From Acinetobacter qingfengensis (GTDB lineage: Bacteria; Pseudomonadota; Gammaproteobacteria; Pseudomonadales; Moraxellaceae), in NCBI RefSeq assembly GCF_008693185.1, contig NZ_VXKN01000003.1, positions 186,001 to 250,000 on the forward strand: a stretch of 64,000 bases of DNA, written 5' to 3'. Each line of letters starts with the position of its first letter. Within the stretch, counting starts at the first letter, position 1. Shown piece by piece: positions 56,364 through 64,000 of the stretch. The notes beneath the pieces are model-generated. The model had not been told where the DNA came from and ran no database searches. It worked only from the letters and a program-made list of their open reading frames with translations. Both the position numbers and the translations under genes were made by a program.

Positions 56364-56446
56364 GTACTATGCAGCATTTCAAATAAGGAATATACAGTAT
56401 AGGTGCATCATAATATGCACCTATTACATTAGAAACAGGATCATTC

Positions 56447-58582
56447 ATGAAAACATTTATTTTAGTGCCTACCGCAGAAAATATTGGTTTGACTTCAGCT
56501 TGTTTAGGATTTATACAAGCACTGGATTGCATTGGAATTAAAGCCAATTTTTTAAAACCATTTTCACAGGAAAAAAATGCTGCTCCGAGTCGCAGTTCAG
56601 CCTTAATTGCTCACATATACCAACGCCCGCAAGTTACACCAATTAGTTTCGAAAAAATTAATCATCACATCAGTACAGATAATATTGATGATCTCCTCGA
56701 AGATGTGGTGAGTCTGCATAGACAAATCAGCGCTGCACATGAAGTGGTTATTGTTGAAGGCCTTACACCTAATGCGGATCAAAGTTATACTGGGCAGCTC
56801 AATAATGCTCTGGCGCAGGCACTTGATGCCCAAGTGATCCTTATCAGTAGTGCAGATATTAATGCACCAGAACAAACTGCCGAACTAATTGAACGTCATT
56901 TACGTCCTTTTGGTGGATTAAGCTCTGCTCGTACCGCAGGTGTTTTATTCATGCGCAGCAAAGGCCTACCTGCTGAAACTGCACAAATTCCAGTTGCTAC
57001 AGATCAGAATCTTCGTCTAAATGATTATATTGATGGCTTTACCTCAGCCTTACAACGTTTTGCACCATTATTAGGTTCACAGCAATTTCCAGTGATTGGA
57101 TTAGTGCCTTTTAGTGCAACCTTGAGTGTACCCAGAACACTGGATATCGCACGTGCAATTCAGGCAAACTGGTTAAATGAAGGTAAAGCAGATCAACGCC
57201 GTGTACAACATAGTAGTTTGATTAGTGGCCGTATTGAACATGAACTGGACAAATTTATTGCAGGCGAATTATTAATTGCATCCAGTGATCGTAGTGATGT
57301 TGTTCTTGCCAGTAGCGTCGCAACCTTAAGTGGTGTTCCTGTAGCAGGTGTAGTACTCACTGACAGTGAAAAACATGCCAGTGATCATATTCATGGTTTT
57401 GTAGAGCAAGCGTATAAAGCAGGCTTACCAGTAATGCGCACACCGCAAGATACTTTTCAAACCATGCAACAAATTCTGCATATTGCCAATGAAGTTCCTG
57501 CTGATGATATTCAACGAGCAGAACAAATTACCCGTTTTGTTTCCAGCCATATTGATTTTAACTGGTTAAAACAAGTCTGTGACAGTAAAGTCCAGCCACG
57601 TCTATCGCCTTCTGCGTTTCGTCATGAGCTGGCACAAAAATCTATTGCAGCTAAAAAACGAATTGTGTTACCAGAAGGAGCCGAGCCTCGTACAATTCAG
57701 GCGGCCATCATCTGCCAGACTCGAGGCATTGCACACTGTATTTTGTTGGCAAAACCAGAAGAAGTACATGATGTTGCCAAAGCACGTAATCTACAATTGC
57801 CTGATGATCTGGAAATTGTTGACCCGGATCAGGTTCGGGAAAAATACATTGCACCTATGGTTGAACTACGCAAAGGCAAACTTGATGCCATTCAAGCCAA
57901 GGATCAACTACAGGATACCGTAGTTCTTGGTACCATGATGTTGGCACTGGATGAAGTCGATGGCCTGGTTTCCGGAGCAATTCACACCACGGCCAATACC
58001 ATCCGCCCTGCTTTTCAATTGATTAAAACAGCACCGGAATATTCTCTGGTATCATCCGTATTTTTTATGCTGTTACCGGATGAAGTCTATGTATACGGCG
58101 ATTGTGCAGTCAATCCAAATCCGACTGCAGAACAACTGGCTGAAATCGCCATTCAATCAGCCGATTCAGCTCAGGCATTCGGCATTGAGCCTCGTATTGC
58201 CATGATCAGTTATTCAACCGGCGATTCAGGTACAGGTGCAGAAGTAGAAAAAGTAAAAACTGCTACACAAATTGCACAACAACGCCGCCCCGACTTAAAA
58301 ATTGATGGCCCGCTACAATATGATGCCGCATCAGTTGAAAGTGTCGGTAAACAAAAAGCGCCAAACTCACCAGTAGCTGGCCAAGCCAATGTGTTTATTT
58401 TCCCCGATTTAAACACAGGAAATACGACTTATAAGGCAGTACAACGCTCTGCCAATGTGGTCAGTGTTGGTCCAATGTTGCAGGGACTAAATAAACCCGT
58501 AAATGATTTATCCCGTGGTGCGCTGGTCGATGATATTGTGTTTACCATTGCCTTAACAGCAATTCAGGCAACACAAAAGTAG
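56447..58582 (+). CDS. pta: Phosphate acetyltransferase
   Basis: Converts acetyl-CoA and phosphate to acetyl phosphate, 711 residues, the long gammaproteobacterial form. N-terminal P-loop-like DRTGG/BioD-like domain (FILVPTAENIGLTSACLGFI), a DRTGG domain in the middle (about 215-330), and the C-terminal catalytic domain (about 390-711) with RIVLPEGAEPRTIQAA, DGLVSGAIHTTANTIRPAFQ-type segment, SYSTGDSGTGAEVEKV and FPDLNTGNTTYKAVQR. GGAT-like ribosome site; operon with ackA. Confidence 0.96.
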   Translation: MKTFILVPTAENIGLTSACLGFIQALDCIGIKANFLKPFSQEKNAAPSRSSALIAHIYQRPQVTPISFEKINHHISTDNIDDLLEDVVSLHRQISAAHEVVIVEGLTPNADQSYTGQLNNALAQALDAQVILISSADINAPEQTAELIERHLRPFGGLSSARTAGVLFMRSKGLPAETAQIPVATDQNLRLNDYIDGFTSALQRFAPLLGSQQFPVIGLVPFSATLSVPRTLDIARAIQANWLNEGKADQRRVQHSSLISGRIEHELDKFIAGELLIASSDRSDVVLASSVATLSGVPVAGVVLTDSEKHASDHIHGFVEQAYKAGLPVMRTPQDTFQTMQQILHIANEVPADDIQRAEQITRFVSSHIDFNWLKQVCDSKVQPRLSPSAFRHELAQKSIAAKKRIVLPEGAEPRTIQAAIICQTRGIAHCILLAKPEEVHDVAKARNLQLPDDLEIVDPDQVREKYIAPMVELRKGKLDAIQAKDQLQDTVVLGTMMLALDEVDGLVSGAIHTTANTIRPAFQLIKTAPEYSLVSSVFFMLLPDEVYVYGDCAVNPNPTAEQLAEIAIQSADSAQAFGIEPRIAMISYSTGDSGTGAEVEKVKTATQIAQQRRPDLKIDGPLQYDAASVESVGKQKAPNSPVAGQANVFIFPDLNTGNTTYKAVQRSANVVSVGPMLQGLNKPVNDLSRGALVDDIVFTIALTAIQATQK

Positions 58583-58654
58583 ATTTATTGGCATGACAAT
58601 GAATCAAAGCTTAAATCCATAATGTAAATAAAAATTTTATTTAATTGTTATATG

Positions 58655-58686
58655 AAAGATGGTGCATTGAAGGTGCATCATCTTTT
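58655..58686 (+). terminator. Terminator of ackA-pta
   Basis: AAAGATGGTGCA (58655-58666) pairs with TGCATCATCTTT (58674-58685) with one G-U, loop of 7, followed by T. Located 72 bp after the pta stop. Confidence 0.65.
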
Positions 58687-58779
58687 AAATAAATTTCTGA
58701 ATATTTTTTATTCATTTGATTTTTTAATGTAATCCTCTTATAGTAGATAGTGACTCAATCTCTGGATTATTTTCACTTT

Positions 58780-59172
58780 ATGAACATTGAACCATCGCCT
58801 GCCAATTCTCATCATCACGCTGTTGACAAACATTCACAAATTCAAAGTTGTTTACAAGTCGTTCATGACGCACTTCTCGATGTAAAAGCCAAAGACATTA
58901 TACAATTTGATGTATCTGATATTAGCAATGTATCCGATGCTATTGTGATCGCAAGTGGTACCTCTACTCGTCATATTAAAGCACTTGCTGATAATGTTGC
59001 AGAAGAAGCAAAAAAAGCAGGTTTTCGTCCAATCGGGGTTGAAGGTGAACGTGATGCAGAATGGATCTTGATTGATCTTGGTTTTGTTGTTGTTCATGTC
59101 ATGCTGCCTACAACACGTAAATTTTATGATCTAGAAAGCTTATGGCGTCCCGTACCAGCTGAAGCAAGCTAA
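58780..59172 (+). CDS. rsfS: Ribosomal silencing factor RsfS
   Basis: Binds L14 of the large ribosomal subunit and blocks subunit joining in slow growth, 130 residues from the ATG at 58780. The core is AKDIIQFDVSDISNVSDAIV, ASGTSTRHIKALADNV, GVEGERDAEWILIDLGFVVV and HVMLPTTRKFYDLESLW, all typical. About 25 extra residues with several His precede it. A GTG further upstream in frame has no ribosome site. rlmH, its common neighbour, is not here. Confidence 0.93.
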   Translation: MNIEPSPANSHHHAVDKHSQIQSCLQVVHDALLDVKAKDIIQFDVSDISNVSDAIVIASGTSTRHIKALADNVAEEAKKAGFRPIGVEGERDAEWILIDLGFVVVHVMLPTTRKFYDLESLWRPVPAEAS

Positions 59173-59197
59173 TATATTTTTAGAATTTATACATAAT

Positions 59198-59226
59198 AAA
59201 AAATCCCGAAAATATCGGGATTTTTT
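59198..59226. terminator. Bidirectional terminator between rsfS and pssA
   Basis: AAAAAATCCCGA (59198-59209) and TCGGGATTTTTT (59215-59226), loop AAATA; A and T runs make it work in both directions. Confidence 0.85.
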
Positions 59227-59267
59227 ATTAATTGCTAGTCTTAACACCAACTTTAGATGTAAAGACG

Positions 59268-60083
59268 CTATTTCTGAATAGAATCAGCTTTTTTATTCAT
59301 CAATGTAGTTACAATACCTGACAATGCATAAATCACAGATACCACTAAAATACCAACAGGAATATTATAGGTAATTGCTGCAAATACCAGTACCACCGGC
59401 AACATGATGACAAAAGGCACCCGCTTACGATCCATCACCTTAAATGAATAATATTTCAAATTAGAAATCATCAGTAAACCAACGATCACCATCGTGGCTG
59501 CATTGACAATCAAGATCCAAGTCTGGCTTAAATCAATGATTTTGGATAAATCGCGCTGTACCCACACAGAACAAATCACAATAATTGCAGCAAGTGGACT
59601 AGCTACACCAATAAAATAACGTTTATCAACCACACCTATTTGCACGTTAAAACGTGCCAATCGAAAGGCTGCACAAGCTGTATAAATAAAACAACACGCC
59701 AGACCAATACGCCCCAGATCATGCACACTCCAACTGTACATGAGAATTGCTGGTGCAACACCAAAGGCCAATAAGTCTGACAATGAATCGTATTGCTCAC
59801 CAAATGCACTTTGCGCACCAATTGCCCGCGCAACCCGACCATCCAACCCATCAAATAAGGCGGCAAGAATAATCGCATAGACTGCCTGTTGATATTCACC
59901 ATTCATACTGGCAATGATGGAATAAAAACCACTCAATAATGCGGCTGTCGTGATCAGATTGGGCCAAAGATAAATACCGCGGCGATGCACTTTTCCCGTT
60001 TCGGTATGTTCTTCTTCAACTACTTCAAAGGTAATGCCTTCAAAGCTATCTTGTTGATCTTTGTTCTGGGGCTGATTTTGCAT
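59268..60083 (-). CDS. pssA: CDP-diacylglycerol-serine O-phosphatidyltransferase
   Basis: Membrane enzyme making phosphatidylserine, the precursor of phosphatidylethanolamine, 271 residues, about eight hydrophobic segments. The CDP-alcohol phosphotransferase motif DGLDGRVAR...G...D...D is visible as LFDGLDGRVARAI, then FGEQYDSLSDLLAFGVAP. Family member of the Bacillus-type integral-membrane PssA rather than the E. coli type. The N-terminal 40 residues are charged and cytoplasmic. Located 26 bp after rlmJ on the same strand. Confidence 0.93.
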   Translation of the reverse strand: MQNQPQNKDQQDSFEGITFEVVEEEHTETGKVHRRGIYLWPNLITTAALLSGFYSIIASMNGEYQQAVYAIILAALFDGLDGRVARAIGAQSAFGEQYDSLSDLLAFGVAPAILMYSWSVHDLGRIGLACCFIYTACAAFRLARFNVQIGVVDKRYFIGVASPLAAIIVICSVWVQRDLSKIIDLSQTWILIVNAATMVIVGLLMISNLKYYSFKVMDRKRVPFVIMLPVVLVFAAITYNIPVGILVVSVIYALSGIVTTLMNKKADSIQK

Positions 60084-60109
60084 AGAGACCTTCTTTTTAT
60101 AAATTCGGT

Positions 60110-60967
60110 TTACTCACCAACTAACCAACGCACATTGGTCATTGCACCATGTTCAGTCATTTTTAAATGAGGTAGTAGCCACTGTAAAGCAGCTTTAGCA
60201 TCTTCAGCAAATTGCCAAGGTGGATTAATGACCAGTAAACCACAACCATTTAGCCCCACTGGTGTATCATCAGGCCAAACACAAATTTCACAAATCAATT
60301 GGCGACGAATACCGGTTTTAAACATTTTTTTCTCAAAACGTTCAATCATGGCTCGATCCTTAATTGGATACCAGACAGCAAAAACTCCGGTTGCCCATTT
60401 TTTGTGTGCATTTTGCAGCAATTCGACCAATTGTGGAAAATCCTTACGCTCAATTTCATAAGGTGGATCAATCATCACCAATCCACGTTTTTCCTTTGGT
60501 GGAATAACCGCAAGTAGGCCTTCATACGCATCACGCTCATGCAATCCTACGCGTTTATCCCGAATATTGTCACGTAAATACTCAAAAACTTCTGATTGCA
60601 TTTCAAAAATTGTGGCTTTGTCCTGCTCTCGCATTTCCTGTACTGCGAACCATGGTGAACCAGGATAAGCACCTTTTCCGTCCTGTTCACGTAATTGACC
60701 AACTAAATCAAGATAACGTTGTATGGCAACAGGTGCCTGTTTTTTCTGCGCTGAAGAAAGTTGTATCAAACGATGAATTCCTGTCAGAAACTCTCCGGAT
60801 TTTTGTGCAGGGGCCTCAGAAAGGTCGTACTTACCGGCACCACCATGCGTATCAATATAACGATAAGGTTTATCTTTGGCATTTAAACGGTCTAAAAGTT
60901 GCAATAACAAAACGTGTTTCATCACGTCAGCGAAATTGCCGGCATGGAAATGATGACGATAATTCAT
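60110..60967 (-). CDS. rlmJ: 23S rRNA (adenine(2030)-N(6))-methyltransferase RlmJ
   Basis: Methylates A2030 of 23S rRNA, 285 residues. N-terminal MNYRHHFHAGNFADVMKHVL, YIDTHGGAGKYDL (SAM-binding motif I), YPGSPW, and VMIDPPYEIERKDF (DPPY catalytic motif) are diagnostic. Complete and of normal length. Upstream of pssA on the minus strand, divergent from the oxygenase gene at 61065. Confidence 0.95.
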   Translation of the reverse strand: MNYRHHFHAGNFADVMKHVLLLQLLDRLNAKDKPYRYIDTHGGAGKYDLSEAPAQKSGEFLTGIHRLIQLSSAQKKQAPVAIQRYLDLVGQLREQDGKGAYPGSPWFAVQEMREQDKATIFEMQSEVFEYLRDNIRDKRVGLHERDAYEGLLAVIPPKEKRGLVMIDPPYEIERKDFPQLVELLQNAHKKWATGVFAVWYPIKDRAMIERFEKKMFKTGIRRQLICEICVWPDDTPVGLNGCGLLVINPPWQFAEDAKAALQWLLPHLKMTEHGAMTNVRWLVGE

Positions 60968-61064
60968 GTTGCTGTGAGTTCCTTAATTCAGTAAGTAGTT
61001 TAACATGAAAAAAAAGTTATTTTTTGGACTGATCTTCATCTAAAATGTAGCCTTCCCATGAATC

Positions 61065-61685
61065 ATGATCATGACTATGCCCATGTTGCCAATTTCTGCT
61101 GCTTCTAACTGGAACATCCATCAACTTTGTGATGACTTGAATGACAATGGTTTTGCCCTGCTTGATCATGCTTATTCAGATGATTTTTTCTTACAAATTC
61201 GTGAAGAATGTCTGGAAAATCTACAGGAATTTAAAGATGCTGCAATCCAAAATGGTGTAGTGAGTCAAATTCGTAGTGACCATATTCTGTGGATTAATCC
61301 AGAGTTACCCACAGCTTATCAGCATATCAAGGCACTCGAAGTACTTTCAGATCTGCTTAATCAAAATTTTTATCTAGGCATTAAAAATGTAGAAGCGCAT
61401 TTTGCCTGTTATAACCCAGGTGAGTTTTATGCCCTTCATCGTGATAATCCCCAGCAAAAAAATCATCGAATTATTTCTACTGTGTTGTATTTACAAGAAA
61501 AGTGGCAAGAAAACTGGGGAGGATTATTACGGCTACAGGATAAACACGGCAATTGGCACTTAATCGAACCCCACCCTAATCGATTGGCAGTTTTTCAGAG
61601 CGATTTATTACATGAAGTGCTTGCTGCACAACAACAACGTTTATCCATTACAGGATGGCTGCGTTCCGATCAAAATTTATGGTAA
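61065..61685 (+). CDS. 2-oxoglutarate/Fe(II) oxygenase family protein
   Basis: 206 residues with the prolyl-4-hydroxylase-like fold: iron ligands His125 and Asp127 in FYALHRDNPQ and His183 in SDLLHEVL, and Arg192 to bind 2-oxoglutarate. Other family cues: FACYNPGEF, RIISTVLYLQEKW and GGLLRLQD. Substrate unknown; related bacterial proteins hydroxylate residues in translation or ribosomal proteins. Several in-frame ATG codons occur in the first ten codons without a clear ribosome site, so the exact start is uncertain by up to about eight residues. Confidence 0.88.
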   Translation: MIMTMPMLPISAASNWNIHQLCDDLNDNGFALLDHAYSDDFFLQIREECLENLQEFKDAAIQNGVVSQIRSDHILWINPELPTAYQHIKALEVLSDLLNQNFYLGIKNVEAHFACYNPGEFYALHRDNPQQKNHRIISTVLYLQEKWQENWGGLLRLQDKHGNWHLIEPHPNRLAVFQSDLLHEVLAAQQQRLSITGWLRSDQNLW

Positions 61686-61777
61686 ATTTTTACTGATCAA
61701 TTTTTCCATATTGAAAATTCTTTAAAAATCAACTGCTGCCCATATATAAAGAACAATGACTTGATGAGGAACCGGAC

Positions 61778-62296
61778 ATGAGCCAACGTATTATTCAAAG
61801 AATTGGTGAAACCGATCAGTTTTATCTGAAAAAAAATACTCCTGAACTGGCATTGGAGCGTGGCGATCTGCGCTTGCAATTAGTAACTTTAAGCCATAAT
61901 CGTCAGGAGCAAATCCATTTTTTACACGAAGCCATTGTGATTTTAGAACAATCACGTCTAGAATTTGATGAAATACCCCTTCAACTATACCTTGATCTTT
62001 CATTACAATTGGGTCGTGCGTACATGATGTACTATGAGCTGACTCGAGATACAAAGTTCGCCACCATTACCCAGCAAATTTTAAAACCATTGGCACATTA
62101 TCAGGATGGAGATTTGCTATTTTTACTGGCTTATGCTTGCGCAGTAAAGTCCGAGTTTGCCATGACCAAACACTGGCTGCAAAAATATGTACGTAGTCCA
62201 GTGTTTGATTTTGCACTTTTACAAAACCATACGGCCTTTCAACACTTGCAATCACAACAATGGTTTGCTGGGTTATTAAAAGGTAAATTACATTAA
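61778..62296 (+). CDS. Helical repeat protein of unknown function
   Basis: 172 residues, starting MSQRIIQRIGETDQFYLKKN, with AGGAACC upstream of the ATG. Predicted all-helical, with TPR-like paired helices (IHFLHEAIVILEQSR, LYLDLSLQLGRAYMMYYELT, then LLFLLAYACAVKSEFAMTKH). No signal peptide. No family recognised. Its stop overlaps the end of the convergent DUF2789 gene by four bases. Confidence 0.82.
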   Translation: MSQRIIQRIGETDQFYLKKNTPELALERGDLRLQLVTLSHNRQEQIHFLHEAIVILEQSRLEFDEIPLQLYLDLSLQLGRAYMMYYELTRDTKFATITQQILKPLAHYQDGDLLFLLAYACAVKSEFAMTKHWLQKYVRSPVFDFALLQNHTAFQHLQSQQWFAGLLKGKLH

Positions 62297-62544
62297 GGCT
62301 TTTCTTGGCTATCATGATGGAGTTGTTGATTTAAATCATCTACCACGATTGCCCAATTATCATCTTGTTTAAATTGTTGCGCAAGAAATTGCCGTTGTCC
62401 TTCATTCCAAAAGGGTGCATCCACTAATTTAACATCGGCAGGGAGCTGATGTGTTTTAATAAACGCATCAATCGCAAGCTGATCCGAATCCAACCCTAGT
62501 TGTTCAAATAACATTTCATAAGTAGGTTCTTGTCCATCTAGCAT
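62293..62544 (-). CDS. DUF2789 family protein
   Basis: 83 residues, MLDGQEPTYEMLFEQLGLDS, then IDAFIKTHQLPADVKLVDAP and FWNEGQRQFLAQQFKQDDNW, matching the small DUF2789 proteins common in gammaproteobacteria. Function unknown. Convergent with, and overlapping by four bases, the preceding gene. A GGAG is found before the ATG. Confidence 0.85.
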   Translation of the reverse strand: MLDGQEPTYEMLFEQLGLDSDQLAIDAFIKTHQLPADVKLVDAPFWNEGQRQFLAQQFKQDDNWAIVVDDLNQQLHHDSQEKP

Positions 62545-62643
62545 TGTATTCTCCTTATCATTGATTGGCTGGATAACTTTTATCCTGACAGATCTATATA
62601 GAAAACAAAAGTATGCTGATGTTTAGCCTTGTTATCATTTGTA

Positions 62644-63516
62644 TCAGTATAACCAGTGAATAAATAATCCATAAAACAAAAGTAGACCACAACTCACTAC
62701 CGTACCAGCAGCAATATATTGAGCAGATTTTCCTGTACCTGCATAATATGTTTCCAAGGAAACGATATTTGCACCAGGAGGTAGAAAAAAAATCATCAAC
62801 ATGACTGCAATATATTGGTCAACTTGAGCAAAATGAAAAACATACCAGGTCAAAATACAAATCCCAACACCAATACTTAATCTGATCAGAGCTTGCCTCA
62901 AGGCAAAAACAAGATCAGAGCCTAAAATTTTGGTATGTCGCATCCACATCCCCAAAACAAACATACCAGCAAAACTGGTTGCAACTTTTACAAACTCATA
63001 TAAACCATCGGCAATGTCATGAGATTGCCAATGCTGAATTCCAGTTAAACGCAAAATTGTAGCAATAGCGAGAGCAATTACGGGAGGGGATTTTAAAATA
63101 CGCTGGATAAAATACGATACAGAATTGATTTGTGGACTTAATGCTGCAACGGCAATCACATTACCAAATAAGGATCCACCAATGTATAACGATACCATCG
63201 CTGCACTGACCTGATCACCAAAAATTGCAAAAGCTACCGGAAAACCAAGCCACGCCAGATTAGGATAAGAAATACATAAGGCTTGAACTTTATCCGTACT
63301 CATACAGAGATAAAATGCATATAAGATTGCTGAACTCAACAAACTAAAAGCAATTAAATTTATACTGCCCGGCTGGTAAAATACCATGTTGTAGACAATC
63401 ACATAAGGAATCAGAAATTGTGATAATAATTGGGCAAGATAACGTTTTAATTTTGGAAATCGATCTGCCAGCATCAATCCTAAAACAAATGATATTACTG
63501 GCAGTGCTAAGCTCAT
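62644..63516 (-). CDS. AEC-family permease
   Basis: 290 residues with ten predicted transmembrane segments, split five plus five. PNLAWLGFPVAFAIFG, GGSLFGNVIAV, FAGMFVLGMWMR and MIFFLPPGANIVSLETYY are typical for the auxin efflux carrier family, which exports or imports small organic acids in bacteria. Substrate not predictable. Shorter than many AEC proteins (about 310). Single gene. Confidence 0.85.
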   Translation of the reverse strand: MSLALPVISFVLGLMLADRFPKLKRYLAQLLSQFLIPYVIVYNMVFYQPGSINLIAFSLLSSAILYAFYLCMSTDKVQALCISYPNLAWLGFPVAFAIFGDQVSAAMVSLYIGGSLFGNVIAVAALSPQINSVSYFIQRILKSPPVIALAIATILRLTGIQHWQSHDIADGLYEFVKVATSFAGMFVLGMWMRHTKILGSDLVFALRQALIRLSIGVGICILTWYVFHFAQVDQYIAVMLMIFFLPPGANIVSLETYYAGTGKSAQYIAAGTVVSCGLLLFYGLFIHWLY

Positions 63517-63574
63517 TCCATGACCTATAAAAAATATAATGAATTTGCAGTATATGATATTTAGATCTATTTTT

Positions 63575-64000
63575 TCACATAACTTTTGCTGTTTTTAATG
63601 TTTGCTGTATCTTCTGAATTTTTCCAGCATGTTCCCCTTGCTGTGTTTTTTCCAACCAAATCATATCCTGATTGATGATTTTAAAAAAATTGGAGCAACG
63701 TGTTCCATACTTTTCACTTTGAATAAACGTTGAAGAAATAAGCTGTTCCAATTCTAGAGAAATACCCGTATCTGGTAAAAGTGCCTGAGCAACTTTACGT
63801 TGATCCTGCAAAATTTGCCATGCTGCATCCATTTGATCAGATAATGATGTATTCGACAGTTGTAATAACGGTAAAAATTCCTGAGTAAAACGTTTGCGCA
63901 AATGTGCTGTTTTCTGCCAATGATCATGTAACAAAGCATTAGAAACAACATACACGCCATTCGCTAAAACCTGTGGTGTTTCACCACGATTACTCATATA
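63575..64000 (-). CDS. NRDE (TANGO2-like) family protein, partial, N-terminus off the right edge
   Basis: The frame is open to the last base (YMSNRGETPQVLANGVYVVS). MSNRGETPQ is the middle of the protein, not its start: full members have about 250 residues and begin with a Cys-containing NRDE motif. Seen: GVYVVSNALLHDHWQKT and, near the end, ISSTFIQSEKYGTRCSNFFK, a conserved C-terminal segment. TANGO2-like proteins are linked to heme or lipid handling, but the bacterial function is not established. Confidence 0.8.
   Translation of the reverse strand, partial: YMSNRGETPQVLANGVYVVSNALLHDHWQKTAHLRKRFTQEFLPLLQLSNTSLSDQMDAAWQILQDQRKVAQALLPDTGISLELEQLISSTFIQSEKYGTRCSNFFKIINQDMIWLEKTQQGEHAGKIQKIQQTLKTAKVM

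Overview
The window looks like an Acinetobacter chromosome segment. This rests on gene content: a nuoA-N operon with fused nuoCD, a response regulator and histidine kinase that match BfmR/BfmS, a pca-type CoA-transferase divergent from an IclR regulator, and an nrdA-nrdB pair with the regulator-sized gaps typical of the genus. DNA is AT-rich throughout. No rRNA, tRNA or CRISPR array was seen.

Layout. 1-2354: 3-oxoadipate CoA-transferase genes (pcaJ partial, pcaI) divergent from a PcaU-like regulator. 2528-17598: the complete 13-gene NADH:quinone oxidoreductase (complex I) operon on the minus strand. 18074-20907: a small SGTA-like protein, then bfmS and bfmR. 21440-25785: class Ia ribonucleotide reductase (nrdA, nrdB) with DnaA-box and NrdR-box candidates upstream. 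25799-39303: an inserted element (below). 39357-43589: an iron-type cell-surface signalling set (TonB transducer, FecR, FecI). 43731-46408: a PhzF-family enzyme, then rtcB behind an apparent attenuator. 46572-53278: topA, a membrane-anchored unknown, prc and nagZ. 53520-59172: proA, ackA-pta, rsfS. 59268-64000: pssA, rlmJ, a 2OG-Fe(II) oxygenase, small unknowns, an AEC permease and a partial NRDE protein.

The main discovery candidate is the 13.5-kb stretch 25799-39303. It is bounded by a perfect 17-bp inverted repeat (CAGTGAATGACAGATAA at 25799 and its complement ending at 39303), with further matching bases inside, and by inward copies of a TATATGTCAAAA motif in opposite orientation at the two ends. 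It sits 13 bp after the nrdB stop codon. Removing it would join nrdB to a strong terminator (39308-39343) shared with the next gene. The gene at the distal end encodes a TniQ/TnsD-like protein with two zinc-binding motifs and several helix-turn-helix units. This is the organisation expected of a Tn7-like element that targets the 3' end of a conserved gene, here nrdB. No transposase is present; only a short TniB/TnsC-like C-terminal fragment remains. The cargo is defence-like: a type I restriction-modification operon (hsdR, hsdM, an hsdS with an extra C-terminal domain), a GmrSD-type (DUF262/DUF1524) gene, a putative lipoprotein, and two small XRE regulators. A 16-bp perfect palindrome (GAGGATTATAATCCTC) occurs at the promoters of a small gene and of the tniQ unit, with degenerate copies at the promoter of the C-protein-like XRE gene between them, suggesting one regulator controls the element.

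A second notable system is the rtcB leader (44762-45023): a strong promoter, a 10-codon leader ORF with a perfect Shine-Dalgarno, and mutually exclusive antiterminator and terminator hairpins.
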